The position numbers were made by a program, and so were the translations under genes. A stretch of DNA of 64,000 nt, taken from the NCBI RefSeq assembly GCF_949774925.1, contig NZ_OX458932.1, forward strand, positions 1,736,001 through 1,800,000, written 5' to 3'. Source of the stretch: Candidatus Methylacidiphilum fumarolicum (lineage in GTDB: Bacteria; Verrucomicrobiota; Verrucomicrobiia; Methylacidiphilales; Methylacidiphilaceae). The notes beneath the pieces are model-generated. The model was not told the DNA's origin. It ran no database searches and saw nothing but the letters and a program-made list of their open reading frames with translations. Below are positions 1 through 7,692 of this stretch, in pieces (positions within the stretch are counted from its first letter, which is position 1; each line of letters opens with the position of its first letter).

Positions 1-210
1 AGCAAACGAAAACTGAGTATCATAAAACACAACTGTTCGCATCCGTAAGAATGCCTCCTGAGATTTTGCCCCCATCCCCTGTACCGCATAGCTTGGTGAG
101 GGCAACCAACTCATTGCAAGCCCTAGAGATAGCAAAGAAAGCAGAATTTTTTTCGTCTTAGCTTCTACATGTTCTATTATTTGTTTCACAGCTTTTCTCC
201 TTGTCTTCAT
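1..210 (-). CDS. pmoB: Particulate methane monooxygenase subunit B, N-terminal part (runs off the window)
   Basis: PmoB is the large periplasmic-domain subunit of pMMO, which oxidises methane to methanol in the membrane. Only the first 70 codons are visible. Translating the minus strand from the ATG at 208-210 gives a basic start, a hydrophobic signal segment ending LPSPSYA, and then GAKSQEAFLRMRT, the family's characteristic N-terminal motif. An AAGGGT sequence lies just upstream, and the gene starts 11 nt after pmoA. In proteobacterial PmoB the mature protein begins with a copper-binding His (HGEKSQ); here the aligned residue is Met (MGAKSQ), and the His of RTIHWYD is Val (RTVVFYD). Loss of the PmoB copper ligands is known in verrucomicrobial methanotrophs. 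Identification is firm; the rest of the gene is not in view. Confidence 0.95.
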   Translation of the reverse strand, partial: MKTRRKAVKQIIEHVEAKTKKILLSLLSLGLAMSWLPSPSYAVQGMGAKSQEAFLRMRTVVFYDTQFSFA

Positions 211-221
211 TTTTTAAACCC

Positions 222-959
222 TTAGACGGTTGAATGCCTGACAAACTTTGTCGAACCGAAAAATTTCCCAAAGAACCACCACAAAAAGTACATACAGGCT
301 GATACAAAACCGGAGAAGAATGCGGAAACGCCAAGCACTCCCCCTGCAAAACTTCTCATCGTTCCGGTTTCCACCATGCGTATATACTCAGGGGTAGAAG
401 TCCGGATGTATTCATACTGGATGAGATCGGCCATACTCATCAGCTGTCCATAGTATTCCACTGGCACATGATAGGGAGCAATCATGGGCCAATTTGTTGG
501 ATAAAAAAGCCATCCCCAAAGCTCTCCGCCTACAAGCGCAGTAACGACAAAATTATTTGAAATCATTAATACCCCATCGAGAACAACCGCTTGAGGAATC
601 AAGGTCTCTGGAAAAACGAAGTTCAGAGGATAAGTGCCCCAACCCCAGAAGTTCCAATACCTATTCATCCACTGGCCAAAGAAAAGACCAACAGTGCAAA
701 AGGTTGCTCCTATAGGCATCTTGAATTTTGTCCAAAGAATAGATTGAACAGCCGCTGGAAATGCTATGTCTGCAATTGGCGCAACAACTGGCCACCACAT
801 CCGATCTTTCCAATCGGTCCAAAATGACCAATCCCCAGCCAATAGCATCTGATGAATATGATAGCCTCCAACAAAGGCAAAAAACATGGAAACAATAACA
901 ACAATATCAAATTTTCTTTCAAGAATTCTTGCTTCTGCATTCGCTTGTGCAAGTTGCAT
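222..959 (-). CDS. pmoA: Particulate methane monooxygenase subunit A
   Basis: PmoA is an integral membrane subunit of pMMO and the standard marker gene for methanotrophs. The protein is 245 aa, the usual length, with several membrane segments and family motifs such as MNRYWNFWGWGTYPLNF and the FFGKFFGS tail. The start chosen is the ATG at 957-959 (MQLAQANAEA), preceded by a GGAGG box; an upstream in-frame ATG would add 21 residues that do not look like PmoA. It sits between pmoC (95 nt upstream) and pmoB (11 nt downstream) in the usual C-A-B order. The 95-nt gap from pmoC holds a hairpin (984-1009). Sequence alone does not tell which pmo copy of the genome this is. Confidence 0.97.
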   Translation of the reverse strand: MQLAQANAEARILERKFDIVVIVSMFFAFVGGYHIHQMLLAGDWSFWTDWKDRMWWPVVAPIADIAFPAAVQSILWTKFKMPIGATFCTVGLFFGQWMNRYWNFWGWGTYPLNFVFPETLIPQAVVLDGVLMISNNFVVTALVGGELWGWLFYPTNWPMIAPYHVPVEYYGQLMSMADLIQYEYIRTSTPEYIRMVETGTMRSFAGGVLGVSAFFSGFVSACMYFLWWFFGKFFGSTKFVRHSTV

Positions 960-983
960 GTGTCCTCCAATCTGTTTATATTC

Positions 984-1009
984 GGGGCGGTGGATGAGTA
1001 AACCGCCCC
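984..1009 (-). promoter_or_regulatory. Stem-loop in the pmoC-pmoA intercistronic gap
   Basis: GGGGCGGT (984-991) and ACCGCCCC (1002-1009) form a perfect 8-bp GC-rich stem with a 10-nt loop, in a very AT-rich gap between pmoC and pmoA. On the pmo-coding strand it is not followed by a T-run, so it looks more like an mRNA-stabilising or processing hairpin, or a partial attenuator, than a full terminator. On the plus strand it is followed by TTTTT. Its function is inferred. Confidence 0.7.
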
Positions 1010-1054
1010 TTTTTGGAATCATTTTTTTGATTTTGATTTTTTTCGATTCCCCTC

Positions 1055-1882
1055 TTAGACTTCGCAGTACGCAGGATCAACCGATTTTTCGGGTTCCTCC
1101 ATTACTTTTACTGGCGAAGTTGCTGTTTTTCCTAAATAAACCTGCTTGATCAACTCATAGACCCTAGGACATGCTTGGAGCCAAACCCCCATGATCGCTA
1201 ATGCGCCCCATCCAAAGGCTACAAAACCCCAGTGGAGTGGCGCCACAAAAAGCTCCTCCATAAACCAGCGGGTATGACCGAATTCGTTCAATCCCACATT
1301 AGGAAAGATCATCAGCGGGGAACCAACAAGTACGGCATAGGGAATAGAAAAAGACCTAGCAAACATAGGCAGCCTGGTTATGGCATACATGAAGGACCCT
1401 ACTCCCAGTATTATGTATATAGGATAGCTTTGATAGAACTCGATGATATGACTTGGAGTAAAATCCGTATCACGAATCACCGTTTGATGCCATGTCCCAT
1501 CTTGCTCAGTAAAGTAACTGGCTCCCCAGTAAAGTCCTACAGTATAGACCACAATAAACAGCCCGAGATTCCAGTACCTTCTGAGCTCTTCGACAGGAGA
1601 AATATTTTCTAAATTTCTATCCCTAGTCACCCATAGCCAGGTGCATACGGCAATGAAAGACAGCGCCTCCAAAGCCAGTTCTGCTAAAAGCAGATTCATC
1701 CAATAGGTCTGATACTCAGGGGAGGTATAATCCAGTCCTTTTGTAAAAGCAAATGCTCTTTCATATAGATTGACAAGAATATACCAACCGCTAAGTAGAC
1801 CAATGCCCAACCACATTCGATTCCATGAAAAAAGCGATCTTTCAGGAATCGCAATAGTCGTAGCAGTTGTTGCTTGTGCCAT
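1055..1882 (-). CDS. pmoC: Particulate methane monooxygenase subunit C
   Basis: PmoC is the membrane subunit of pMMO that carries the copper centre now thought to be catalytic. The start is the ATG at 1880-1882 (MAQATTATT), with a strong AGGAGG 7 nt upstream, giving 275 aa; the frame stays open upstream but looks non-coding. Two ligand sets are visible: Asp128, His132 and His145 (spacing as in the CuC site) and Asn199, His203 and His217 (spacing as in the CuD site described in Methylococcus). All six are therefore kept, in contrast to the lost PmoB ligands. It is the first gene of the pmoCAB operon, with a long leader region upstream. Confidence 0.97.
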   Translation of the reverse strand: MAQATTATTIAIPERSLFSWNRMWLGIGLLSGWYILVNLYERAFAFTKGLDYTSPEYQTYWMNLLLAELALEALSFIAVCTWLWVTRDRNLENISPVEELRRYWNLGLFIVVYTVGLYWGASYFTEQDGTWHQTVIRDTDFTPSHIIEFYQSYPIYIILGVGSFMYAITRLPMFARSFSIPYAVLVGSPLMIFPNVGLNEFGHTRWFMEELFVAPLHWGFVAFGWGALAIMGVWLQACPRVYELIKQVYLGKTATSPVKVMEEPEKSVDPAYCEV

Positions 1883-1953
1883 AGAATTCCTCCTATTTAG
1901 TTGTTCATACCAAACGGCTTTCATTTTTATATTGCAAACAAAAGCCAATAATT

Positions 1954-1978
1954 GAAGCCGGTATGCCAACCGGACTTC
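1954..1978 (-). promoter_or_regulatory. Inverted repeat in the pmoC leader/promoter region
   Basis: GAAGCCGGT (1954-1962) faces ACCGG-A-CTTC (1969-1978) around a 6-nt loop: nine pairs with one bulged base, about 72 nt upstream of the pmoC ATG. It stands out in AT-rich DNA. It could be an operator for a dimeric regulator or a 5'-UTR hairpin; I cannot tell which without a transcription start. Confidence 0.5.
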
Positions 1979-2852
1979 ATTTGCAACCGTAATATCTATA
2001 TTCTTTTTAGGCAATTAGTGATATGGAGGAAAATGATGGATTATAACTTAGGTGCTATCACCTATTAAAAGAGGGAATGTTTGTATCGCTATGTCCTGAT
2101 TACTTTGAAATGGTTATTATGATAAGGATTTGCTGATAAATCATGTATTTTTTATATATATTATACTCATAATTATAATAATATATTCTTGTATGTTTTT
2201 TTAAAGATATAACCTTTTGATTTACATTACGAGTAATGTATTTAAAATCATCCTATTTATTATTTTTATATTCATAATAACCCCGTCCATATAAAAAGAG
2301 ATAATACCTAGTATATAATAGGCAAATCCCTTATTTTCGCATATAAAAATGGGCAATCCTCTATCCTCTTCCAATTGAAGCGATAAAAACGTGAGCCTGT
2401 TTTTCAGAGGCAACCTCCTACGACCAGAGGTTTCCCTAAAGGGAATAGGTGAGCCGTTTTGGAAGGGGGTCTACTTTTTAAAAGGCAAAATCAGGCCCTA
2501 TCAGCCCCTTAGTGGTATCTAGATGATCTTCAAAAATACCTGTTTAGAACAGACAGTATCACCCTTTCCAAGGGGGATTGTGACGTTGTCTACATACAAG
2601 AGAGCAATTGGACAAAAGAGCCTTGCCCGCAAGAGATGCACTTGATAGGATCTTTCCCGGTTGTTTCCTTCTAGTAGTGGATATCCTTGCGAGGAGAAAA
2701 TGCCTATCTGTTCCATTTCTGTTATCCTCTTTTCAAGGGCTTTAGCTTGCAATTCAAAAAACATGATGGCAAGTACTCCTATAAGCGCTTTGATCCCATC
2801 TACTCAAATAGATAGATATTTCCTAGGCGCTCTTATAAAAAAAAAGAAAAAA
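1979..2852. other. Long intergenic region between pmoC and the response regulator
   Basis: No convincing gene is seen in these ~870 nt. About 2,090-2,400 is extremely AT-rich and is a likely place for the pmo promoter. From 2,400 to 2,600 GC-rich patches form several small hairpins: AACCTC/GAGGTT at 2412-2432, TTCCC/GGGAA at 2432-2445, CCCTT/AAGGG at about 2562-2574. On the minus strand, CTGTT-CTA-AACAG followed by a T-run (about 2528-2550) resembles a weak terminator for the response regulator gene upstream. An 81-codon reading frame on the minus strand (2519-2764) has no ribosome site and no recognised family; I do not call it a gene. Confidence 0.5.
2412..2445. other. Pair of adjacent hairpins, possible structured RNA
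   Basis: Two stems lie side by side: AACCTC (2412-2417) with GAGGTT (2427-2432), and TTCCC with GGGAA (2432-2445) around a TAAA loop. They lie about 540 nt upstream of pmoC on its strand. No known riboswitch class is recognised. Confidence 0.3.
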
Positions 2853-3551
2853 TTAGTTGTTTGTAGGTAACGTGTTGGAATCGACAGAATTAGTTTGAGA
2901 TTGCTGCCAAGAAATGGCATAATGAACAAGTTGGGGACCACTTTTGAGATAGAGTTTTTGTTTAATGCTCGCCCGGTAAGCTTCTACAGTTTTAACGCTC
3001 AAGCTCAATTGCTCAGCAATCTGTCTACTCCCATACCCCTTGCCTATTAATTGAAAAACCTCAAATTCCCGGTCGCTTAAAGCTTCAATGGGACTAATCG
3101 ATAAAGCTTTTCTTTTGCCAGAAACCCCTTGGAGTATGCGGTTAGCTACTTGATCACTTACAGAAATTCCCCCAGCCATAACTTTCTGAATGGCAGCAAT
3201 CAATTTTTCCCCTCCTTCGCTCTTCATGAGATACCCTCGAGCACCTGCTCGCAAAACTCTTTCCGCATATAATGACTCTTCATGCATAGATAAAACGAAA
3301 ATGGCGATATCCGGATAGACCGCATGGATATCTTTGATAAGTTCCAAACCGCTTTTCCCAGGAAGAGAAATATCGACCAGGACAAGGTCAGGCTGAGTTT
3401 TTTCAATAAGTTCAAAACCCTCATGAGCGTTTTTTGCTGTTCCACACACACTCATTCCAGGCGTAGAATTAATCAGCTGACAGAGCCCTTCTCTTAATAT
3501 CGTGTGATCATCGACTATTAAAACTTTATGTATTTTCTCTTGCTTAATCAT
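2853..3551 (-). CDS. NarL/LuxR-family response regulator
   Basis: A two-component transcription regulator of 232 aa. The receiver domain (about residues 7-125) shows the acidic pair at 14-15 (VDDH), the phospho-acceptor Asp60 (LVDISLPGKSG) and the conserved Lys (YLMKSEGG, about 109). The C-terminal LuxR-type helix-turn-helix (about 155-215) has the signature LSDREFEVFQLIGKGYGSRQIA and SVKTVEAYR. No histidine kinase gene is adjacent, so it is an orphan here. It lies on the same strand as pmoCAB, about 970 nt upstream of it, and 96 nt downstream of the efflux operon. A role in pmo or efflux control is possible but only inferred from position. Confidence 0.93.
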   Translation of the reverse strand: MIKQEKIHKVLIVDDHTILREGLCQLINSTPGMSVCGTAKNAHEGFELIEKTQPDLVLVDISLPGKSGLELIKDIHAVYPDIAIFVLSMHEESLYAERVLRAGARGYLMKSEGGEKLIAAIQKVMAGGISVSDQVANRILQGVSGKRKALSISPIEALSDREFEVFQLIGKGYGSRQIAEQLSLSVKTVEAYRASIKQKLYLKSGPQLVHYAISWQQSQTNSVDSNTLPTNN

Positions 3552-3647
3552 ATATTCTCTCTAAGCATATAATTTTAATATAAACTATACTATGAACAGT
3601 GGCAAATTTCAATTATTAGTAATTACTTATAAAGTTTTTTATTATTT

Positions 3648-4757
3648 TTAATAAAGCCTTTTTTTAAACAAAAACCAGCTAAAACTCATGCTTATAAGGC
3701 CAATAATCAAAAGAGGCAAATATTGATTCCACAAAGTATCCAATCCCCTTCCTTCTAGGAAAACACCTCGAGCAATGATGAGAAAATACCGCATAGGATT
3801 AAGATAGGTCAGATCTTGAATCGACTCAGGCATATTGCGGATAGGAGTAGAAAAACCAGATAATATGATGGAGGGGACCAAAAAGAAAAACACTCCAAGG
3901 AGAGCCTGTTGTTGAGTGGAAGCAATGGAAGAAATGGCAAGCTCAATCCCAATGATGGCAAAGAGAAAAAAAAGGAGTCCTAAATAGAGAACCAATATAT
4001 TCCCATTAAAAGGAATTCTAAACCAAAGAAGAGCGGCAAGCAAAATAAGTGTCGCTTCCATTAAAGCAAAAATCAACCCTGGGATGGTTTTGCCTATCAG
4101 GATTTCTATTGGCCTAAGAGGAGTAACAAGCAACTGATCAAAAGTGCCCATTTCTTTTTCTCTGGCAATAGAAAGTCCAATGGTCATGGCCGAAACGACA
4201 AAAGTTAAAATAGCAATCAATCCTGGGACAATAAACCATTGGGAGAGAAGATTTGGGTTGTTCAGGGCACGAAAAGAAATTTGAGAAATAGGAGCCTTGC
4301 CTCCGTTTCGTTTCAGCCATTCAGCATTATAATCAGCAATGATTTGATTAGCATAGCCAGAGAGAATAGCAGCCGTATTGGAATTCCTGCCATCGATGAT
4401 CAACTGGACTTTCCCGCTTCTTCCAGAAAGCAGATCACGATCAAATCGCCGATCGATATGGAGCACGAAAAGGACATTTCTTTTTAGAATTTCATCGGTA
4501 ATCTGGGATTCCTTAAAAATTTCCTTTTTGAAGACAAAGATTGGAGAGCCTTTAAATTTCGAAATAAATTCTCTGGAATGGTACGTTCTATTTTCATCAT
4601 ACAGAGCAAAAGAGACTTTAAAAAGATCAAAGGTAGCAGCGTATCCAAAGACAAACATTTGAATGACTGGGGGAACAATCAGAACAAACCGACTCCGCGG
4701 ATCCCGTATAAACACAAGGATTTCTTTGATAACCAAGCCAACGACACGATTCCACAT
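3648..4757 (-). CDS. ABC-2 type transporter permease (second of pair)
   Basis: An integral membrane permease of 369 aa with the ABC-2 layout: an N-terminal membrane helix (VGLVIKEILVFIRDPRSRF), a large extracytoplasmic domain (about 45-170), then five hydrophobic segments. It contains the family motif EKEMGTFDQLLVTPLRPIEI. It matches YbhR/YhhJ-type permeases in length and order. It is the last gene of the efflux operon, 56 nt after its sister permease, and the two probably form a heterodimer with the double ABC ATPase. The substrate is unknown; YbhFSR homologues are drug or cation exporters. Confidence 0.9.
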   Translation of the reverse strand: MWNRVVGLVIKEILVFIRDPRSRFVLIVPPVIQMFVFGYAATFDLFKVSFALYDENRTYHSREFISKFKGSPIFVFKKEIFKESQITDEILKRNVLFVLHIDRRFDRDLLSGRSGKVQLIIDGRNSNTAAILSGYANQIIADYNAEWLKRNGGKAPISQISFRALNNPNLLSQWFIVPGLIAILTFVVSAMTIGLSIAREKEMGTFDQLLVTPLRPIEILIGKTIPGLIFALMEATLILLAALLWFRIPFNGNILVLYLGLLFFLFAIIGIELAISSIASTQQQALLGVFFFLVPSIILSGFSTPIRNMPESIQDLTYLNPMRYFLIIARGVFLEGRGLDTLWNQYLPLLIIGLISMSFSWFLFKKRLY

Positions 4758-4780
4758 ATTTTTTTCTTCTTCTTTCTATT

Positions 4781-4816
4781 TCTGTGCTCTCTGCTTTATC
4801 TGTGCTCTCTGCTTTA
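4781..4816. repeat. Perfect 2 x 18-nt tandem repeat at the end of the first permease gene
   Basis: The unit TCTGTGCTCTCTGCTTTA occurs twice head to tail (4781-4798 and 4799-4816). The second copy contains the stop codon of the upstream permease (TAA on the minus strand, 4814-4816), so the first copy is non-coding spacer that repeats the gene's last codons. It looks like a recent slippage or replication duplication. Confidence 0.9.
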
Positions 4817-5938
4817 TTCCAATCGTCTTTTCCACAACAAATAAGAAATCCCATTGATAACAATAGCAAAAAGGATTAGCACCAAGAGGTTTCCAACCAA
4901 TACACTCCAGACATTCCCAGCCAGGAAAATGGTTTGAAGAATAGAAACGAAATATGTAGCTGGGAAAAGAAGAGTAAGAAACTGAATACCAACGGGCATA
5001 GAGTTAATATCAAAGATAAAACCTGAAAGCATGAAGGCGGGCAAAAAACTAGTAATGATCGCGACCATACTTGCAACAAAAGAGTTTTTTGAGAGATTTG
5101 AAATCAATACGCCAATACCCAGTACCGCAAGCAGGAAAAAGATCGAAGAAAGAAAAAGAACCAAAAAAGATCCTCTAAAAGGTACTTTAAAAAGAAAGAC
5201 GGCCAACAAAAAAGAAAATAACATCCCCCCCATTCCAAGTGCAAAATAGGGTAGGAGTTTGCCAATGAAATGTTCCAGCTTCGTCAGGGGGGTAGCAAGC
5301 ATAGCTTCCATGGTTCCTCTTTCCCACTCTCTGGCAACAACAAGAGCAGTAAGCAACGCTCCAACTACTGTCATGTTAATAACAATGATGCCTGGAACCA
5401 GATAATTCCTTGTAATCAGGGCAGGATTAAACCAAACTCGGATTTCTTGGCTAACGGGCAAGCTTACTGGCAAGTTCCGATCGATTCTTTCCCGTTTGAG
5501 CCAATCTATCCATACCCCTAATAGATAGCCTTCAATTAGCCGGGCGGTGTTGGCATCCGTTCCATTGACTATCGTCTGGATCGTTCCTTTATCAAAAGCC
5601 AAAGATTCTCTATTCCAATTGCCCCTTAGCCAGATGATGCCCAAAAGTCGACCTTTCTCAAAATCAGACTGTGCCTTTTGGATTGTCTCATAGGAGAATG
5701 GGGAAAAATAGATGGAATTTTTAAGACTAGATTCAAAACTAGAAGAAAGGCTTGTGGGACGCTCTACAACCACTCCAATTGGTAGGTGGATCGCATCCAG
5801 AGAAATCCCATATCCAAACAAAAAAAGTAAGATCGAAGGAAGTACAAAAGCAATACCAAAGCTTGAAGGATCTCGTAGAATTTCGATCCATTCCTTTTGG
5901 ATAAATCCATAGAGCCGTTGGTTAAAAAGAAAATTCAA
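4814..5938 (-). CDS. ABC-2 type transporter permease (first of pair)
   Basis: A membrane permease of 374 aa, with the same architecture as its downstream sister: an N-terminal helix (YGFIQKEWIEILRDPSSFGIAF), a periplasmic domain (about 45-175) and a C-terminal hydrophobic half with REWERGTMEAMLATPL, the ABC-2 signature. Its start overlaps the stop of the double-ATPase gene by 4 nt (ATGA), indicating translational coupling. It corresponds to YbhS in the YbhGFSR arrangement. The two permeases are clearly paralogous but diverged, as expected for a heterodimer. Confidence 0.9.
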   Translation of the reverse strand: MNFLFNQRLYGFIQKEWIEILRDPSSFGIAFVLPSILLFLFGYGISLDAIHLPIGVVVERPTSLSSSFESSLKNSIYFSPFSYETIQKAQSDFEKGRLLGIIWLRGNWNRESLAFDKGTIQTIVNGTDANTARLIEGYLLGVWIDWLKRERIDRNLPVSLPVSQEIRVWFNPALITRNYLVPGIIVINMTVVGALLTALVVAREWERGTMEAMLATPLTKLEHFIGKLLPYFALGMGGMLFSFLLAVFLFKVPFRGSFLVLFLSSIFFLLAVLGIGVLISNLSKNSFVASMVAIITSFLPAFMLSGFIFDINSMPVGIQFLTLLFPATYFVSILQTIFLAGNVWSVLVGNLLVLILFAIVINGISYLLWKRRLE

Positions 5939-7686
5939 TTTTCCTCTCTACTTTTTTCTATCAATCCTATGAACGCATCCTCGATAGTAGGGGTAGGATT
6001 GTCCTCAGTTTGAAAAGGTTTTTTAATCTCTTGGGGACTTCCTTCGATCAAAATTTTTCCCCTTGAAATTATCACTAACCGGTCACAATACTCGGCTTCT
6101 TCCAAATAATGGGTGGTAATAAGTAAAGTGGTATGCCGTCTTGACAAACGGATCATCCTTATCCAAAATTCTCTGCGACTTTGAGGATCCATTCCTGAAG
6201 TTGGTTCATCAAGAAAAAGAATGTCCGGATCATGCAAAGTAGCGCAAGCGATGGCTAACCTTTTTTGAAATCCTAAAGGAATCCGCCCAGCATCCATATC
6301 TAGAACCGATCCAAGCTCATATTCTTCAATTACCGAAGCAATCCGCCTTTTTTGTTTTTCACCTGATAAGTCATAAGCTCGGGAAAAAAATAGGAGATTT
6401 TGATAAACGCTTAAATTGGTATAAAGGGAGAACTTTTGGGAGACATAGCCGATTCGAGAACGAGCGGATGCTGGAGAAGTCCTCAAATCGAAGCCACTTA
6501 CAGACACCTTTCCTTCAGAGGGAGGCAACAGACCACAAAGCATTCGAAATGTGGTTGATTTGCCTGCTCCATTTGGTCCCAAAATTCCGAAAATCTCCCC
6601 TAGATTAACTGAAAAACTTATTTTTTTTACCGCTTCAAATTTGCCAAAAAACCGGGAGAGCTTTTCTACAACAATTATTTTTTCAAGCGAACGCTCTTTT
6701 CTTTTTTCTTTCAAAGCTACCTCTTCTTTTGAGGATGAGAGAGCGGGTTGTTGTTTTTGAGGGTAAAAAGATAATACACAATCAGCAATTTTTCTTTCTC
6801 CAGGAATAGCAACAATCCCAAATTTTTCATTTTCCTTCAAAAATGTATCTTTTTTGTCCTTTTGAAGCAGAATTCTTATATATTTTCCTTCAAAAGAATG
6901 ATCGATCACTGAAGGATCTGACGATACGTTCAATAAAAGTTCTTTTGAGTCCATTTTCTCCGAATGAATCAATAAAACTATGCCCTTAGCATTTTCTTCT
7001 AAATACGAAGGGCTTCCTTGGACGAGTTTTTCTCCTTTGTCCAAAAGGAGGATATCATGGCAATAACGGGCTTCTTCTAAATAAGAAGTACTGATCAGCA
7101 CAGAAAGCCCACGATCTTTGACTAGATCAAACAAGATTTTCCAAAGTTCTCTTCTGGATAAAGGGTCCACGCCAACGGTTGGTTCATCAAGCAACAATAG
7201 CTTTGGGGAAGAAAGCAGAACCGAGGATAAGGCCAGTTTTTGTTTCATGCCGCCAGAAAGGCTTCCGGCAAGTCTTTTCATAAACTGGCTAAGCCCAGAC
7301 ATAGCTAGCAGTTCCCTGAACCTCTTTTCCCTTTCATTTTTTGGCAGGCAGTAGAGATCTGCATGCAACCGGAGATTTTCTTCTACTGTCAAATCTTCAT
7401 AGAGCCCAAAATTCTGAGGCATATAGCCTAGCTGGGCCGACAAAGCCTCTTTATGTTCTATTGGACTAAGTCCAAGAACTTCGATCTGCCCACTGTCCGG
7501 TACATACATTCCAGAAAGAAGACGGAGTAGGGTACTTTTGCCTGAGCCATCAGGTCCGACAACCCCCGTTATGATTCCATAGCCTATTGTAGAAGAGAGC
7601 TCCTTGATAGCAAAGAGCTTTCCTCTTGCTGTTTGAAAGGATTTACTAACATTGCTTAGTCGAACACAGTAGGATTTTCCATCCAT
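5935..7686 (-). CDS. Double ABC-domain ATPase of an efflux system (YbhF-like)
   Basis: A cytoplasmic ATPase of 583 aa with two complete nucleotide-binding domains. Domain 1 (about 8-240) has Walker A GPDGSGKST, signature LSGGMKQKLALS and Walker B LLLLDEPTVGVDP. Domain 2 (about 335-560) has GPNGAGKST and Walker B ILFLDEPTSGMDP, but its signature position reads IPLGFQKRLAIA, a degenerate LSGGQ. This asymmetry suggests one canonical and one weakened ATP site. The length equals that of YbhF (about 578 aa). It lies 6 nt after the HlyD-like gene and overlaps the next permease by 4 nt, so it powers this export complex. Confidence 0.92.
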   Translation of the reverse strand: MDGKSYCVRLSNVSKSFQTARGKLFAIKELSSTIGYGIITGVVGPDGSGKSTLLRLLSGMYVPDSGQIEVLGLSPIEHKEALSAQLGYMPQNFGLYEDLTVEENLRLHADLYCLPKNEREKRFRELLAMSGLSQFMKRLAGSLSGGMKQKLALSSVLLSSPKLLLLDEPTVGVDPLSRRELWKILFDLVKDRGLSVLISTSYLEEARYCHDILLLDKGEKLVQGSPSYLEENAKGIVLLIHSEKMDSKELLLNVSSDPSVIDHSFEGKYIRILLQKDKKDTFLKENEKFGIVAIPGERKIADCVLSFYPQKQQPALSSSKEEVALKEKRKERSLEKIIVVEKLSRFFGKFEAVKKISFSVNLGEIFGILGPNGAGKSTTFRMLCGLLPPSEGKVSVSGFDLRTSPASARSRIGYVSQKFSLYTNLSVYQNLLFFSRAYDLSGEKQKRRIASVIEEYELGSVLDMDAGRIPLGFQKRLAIACATLHDPDILFLDEPTSGMDPQSRREFWIRMIRLSRRHTTLLITTHYLEEAEYCDRLVIISRGKILIEGSPQEIKKPFQTEDNPTPTIEDAFIGLIEKSREEN

Positions 7687-7692
7687 AAGGGC

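Noticed and set aside
2222-2413. Possible 63-aa gene upstream of pmoC
   Set aside because: Very AT-rich chance frame without a ribosome site.
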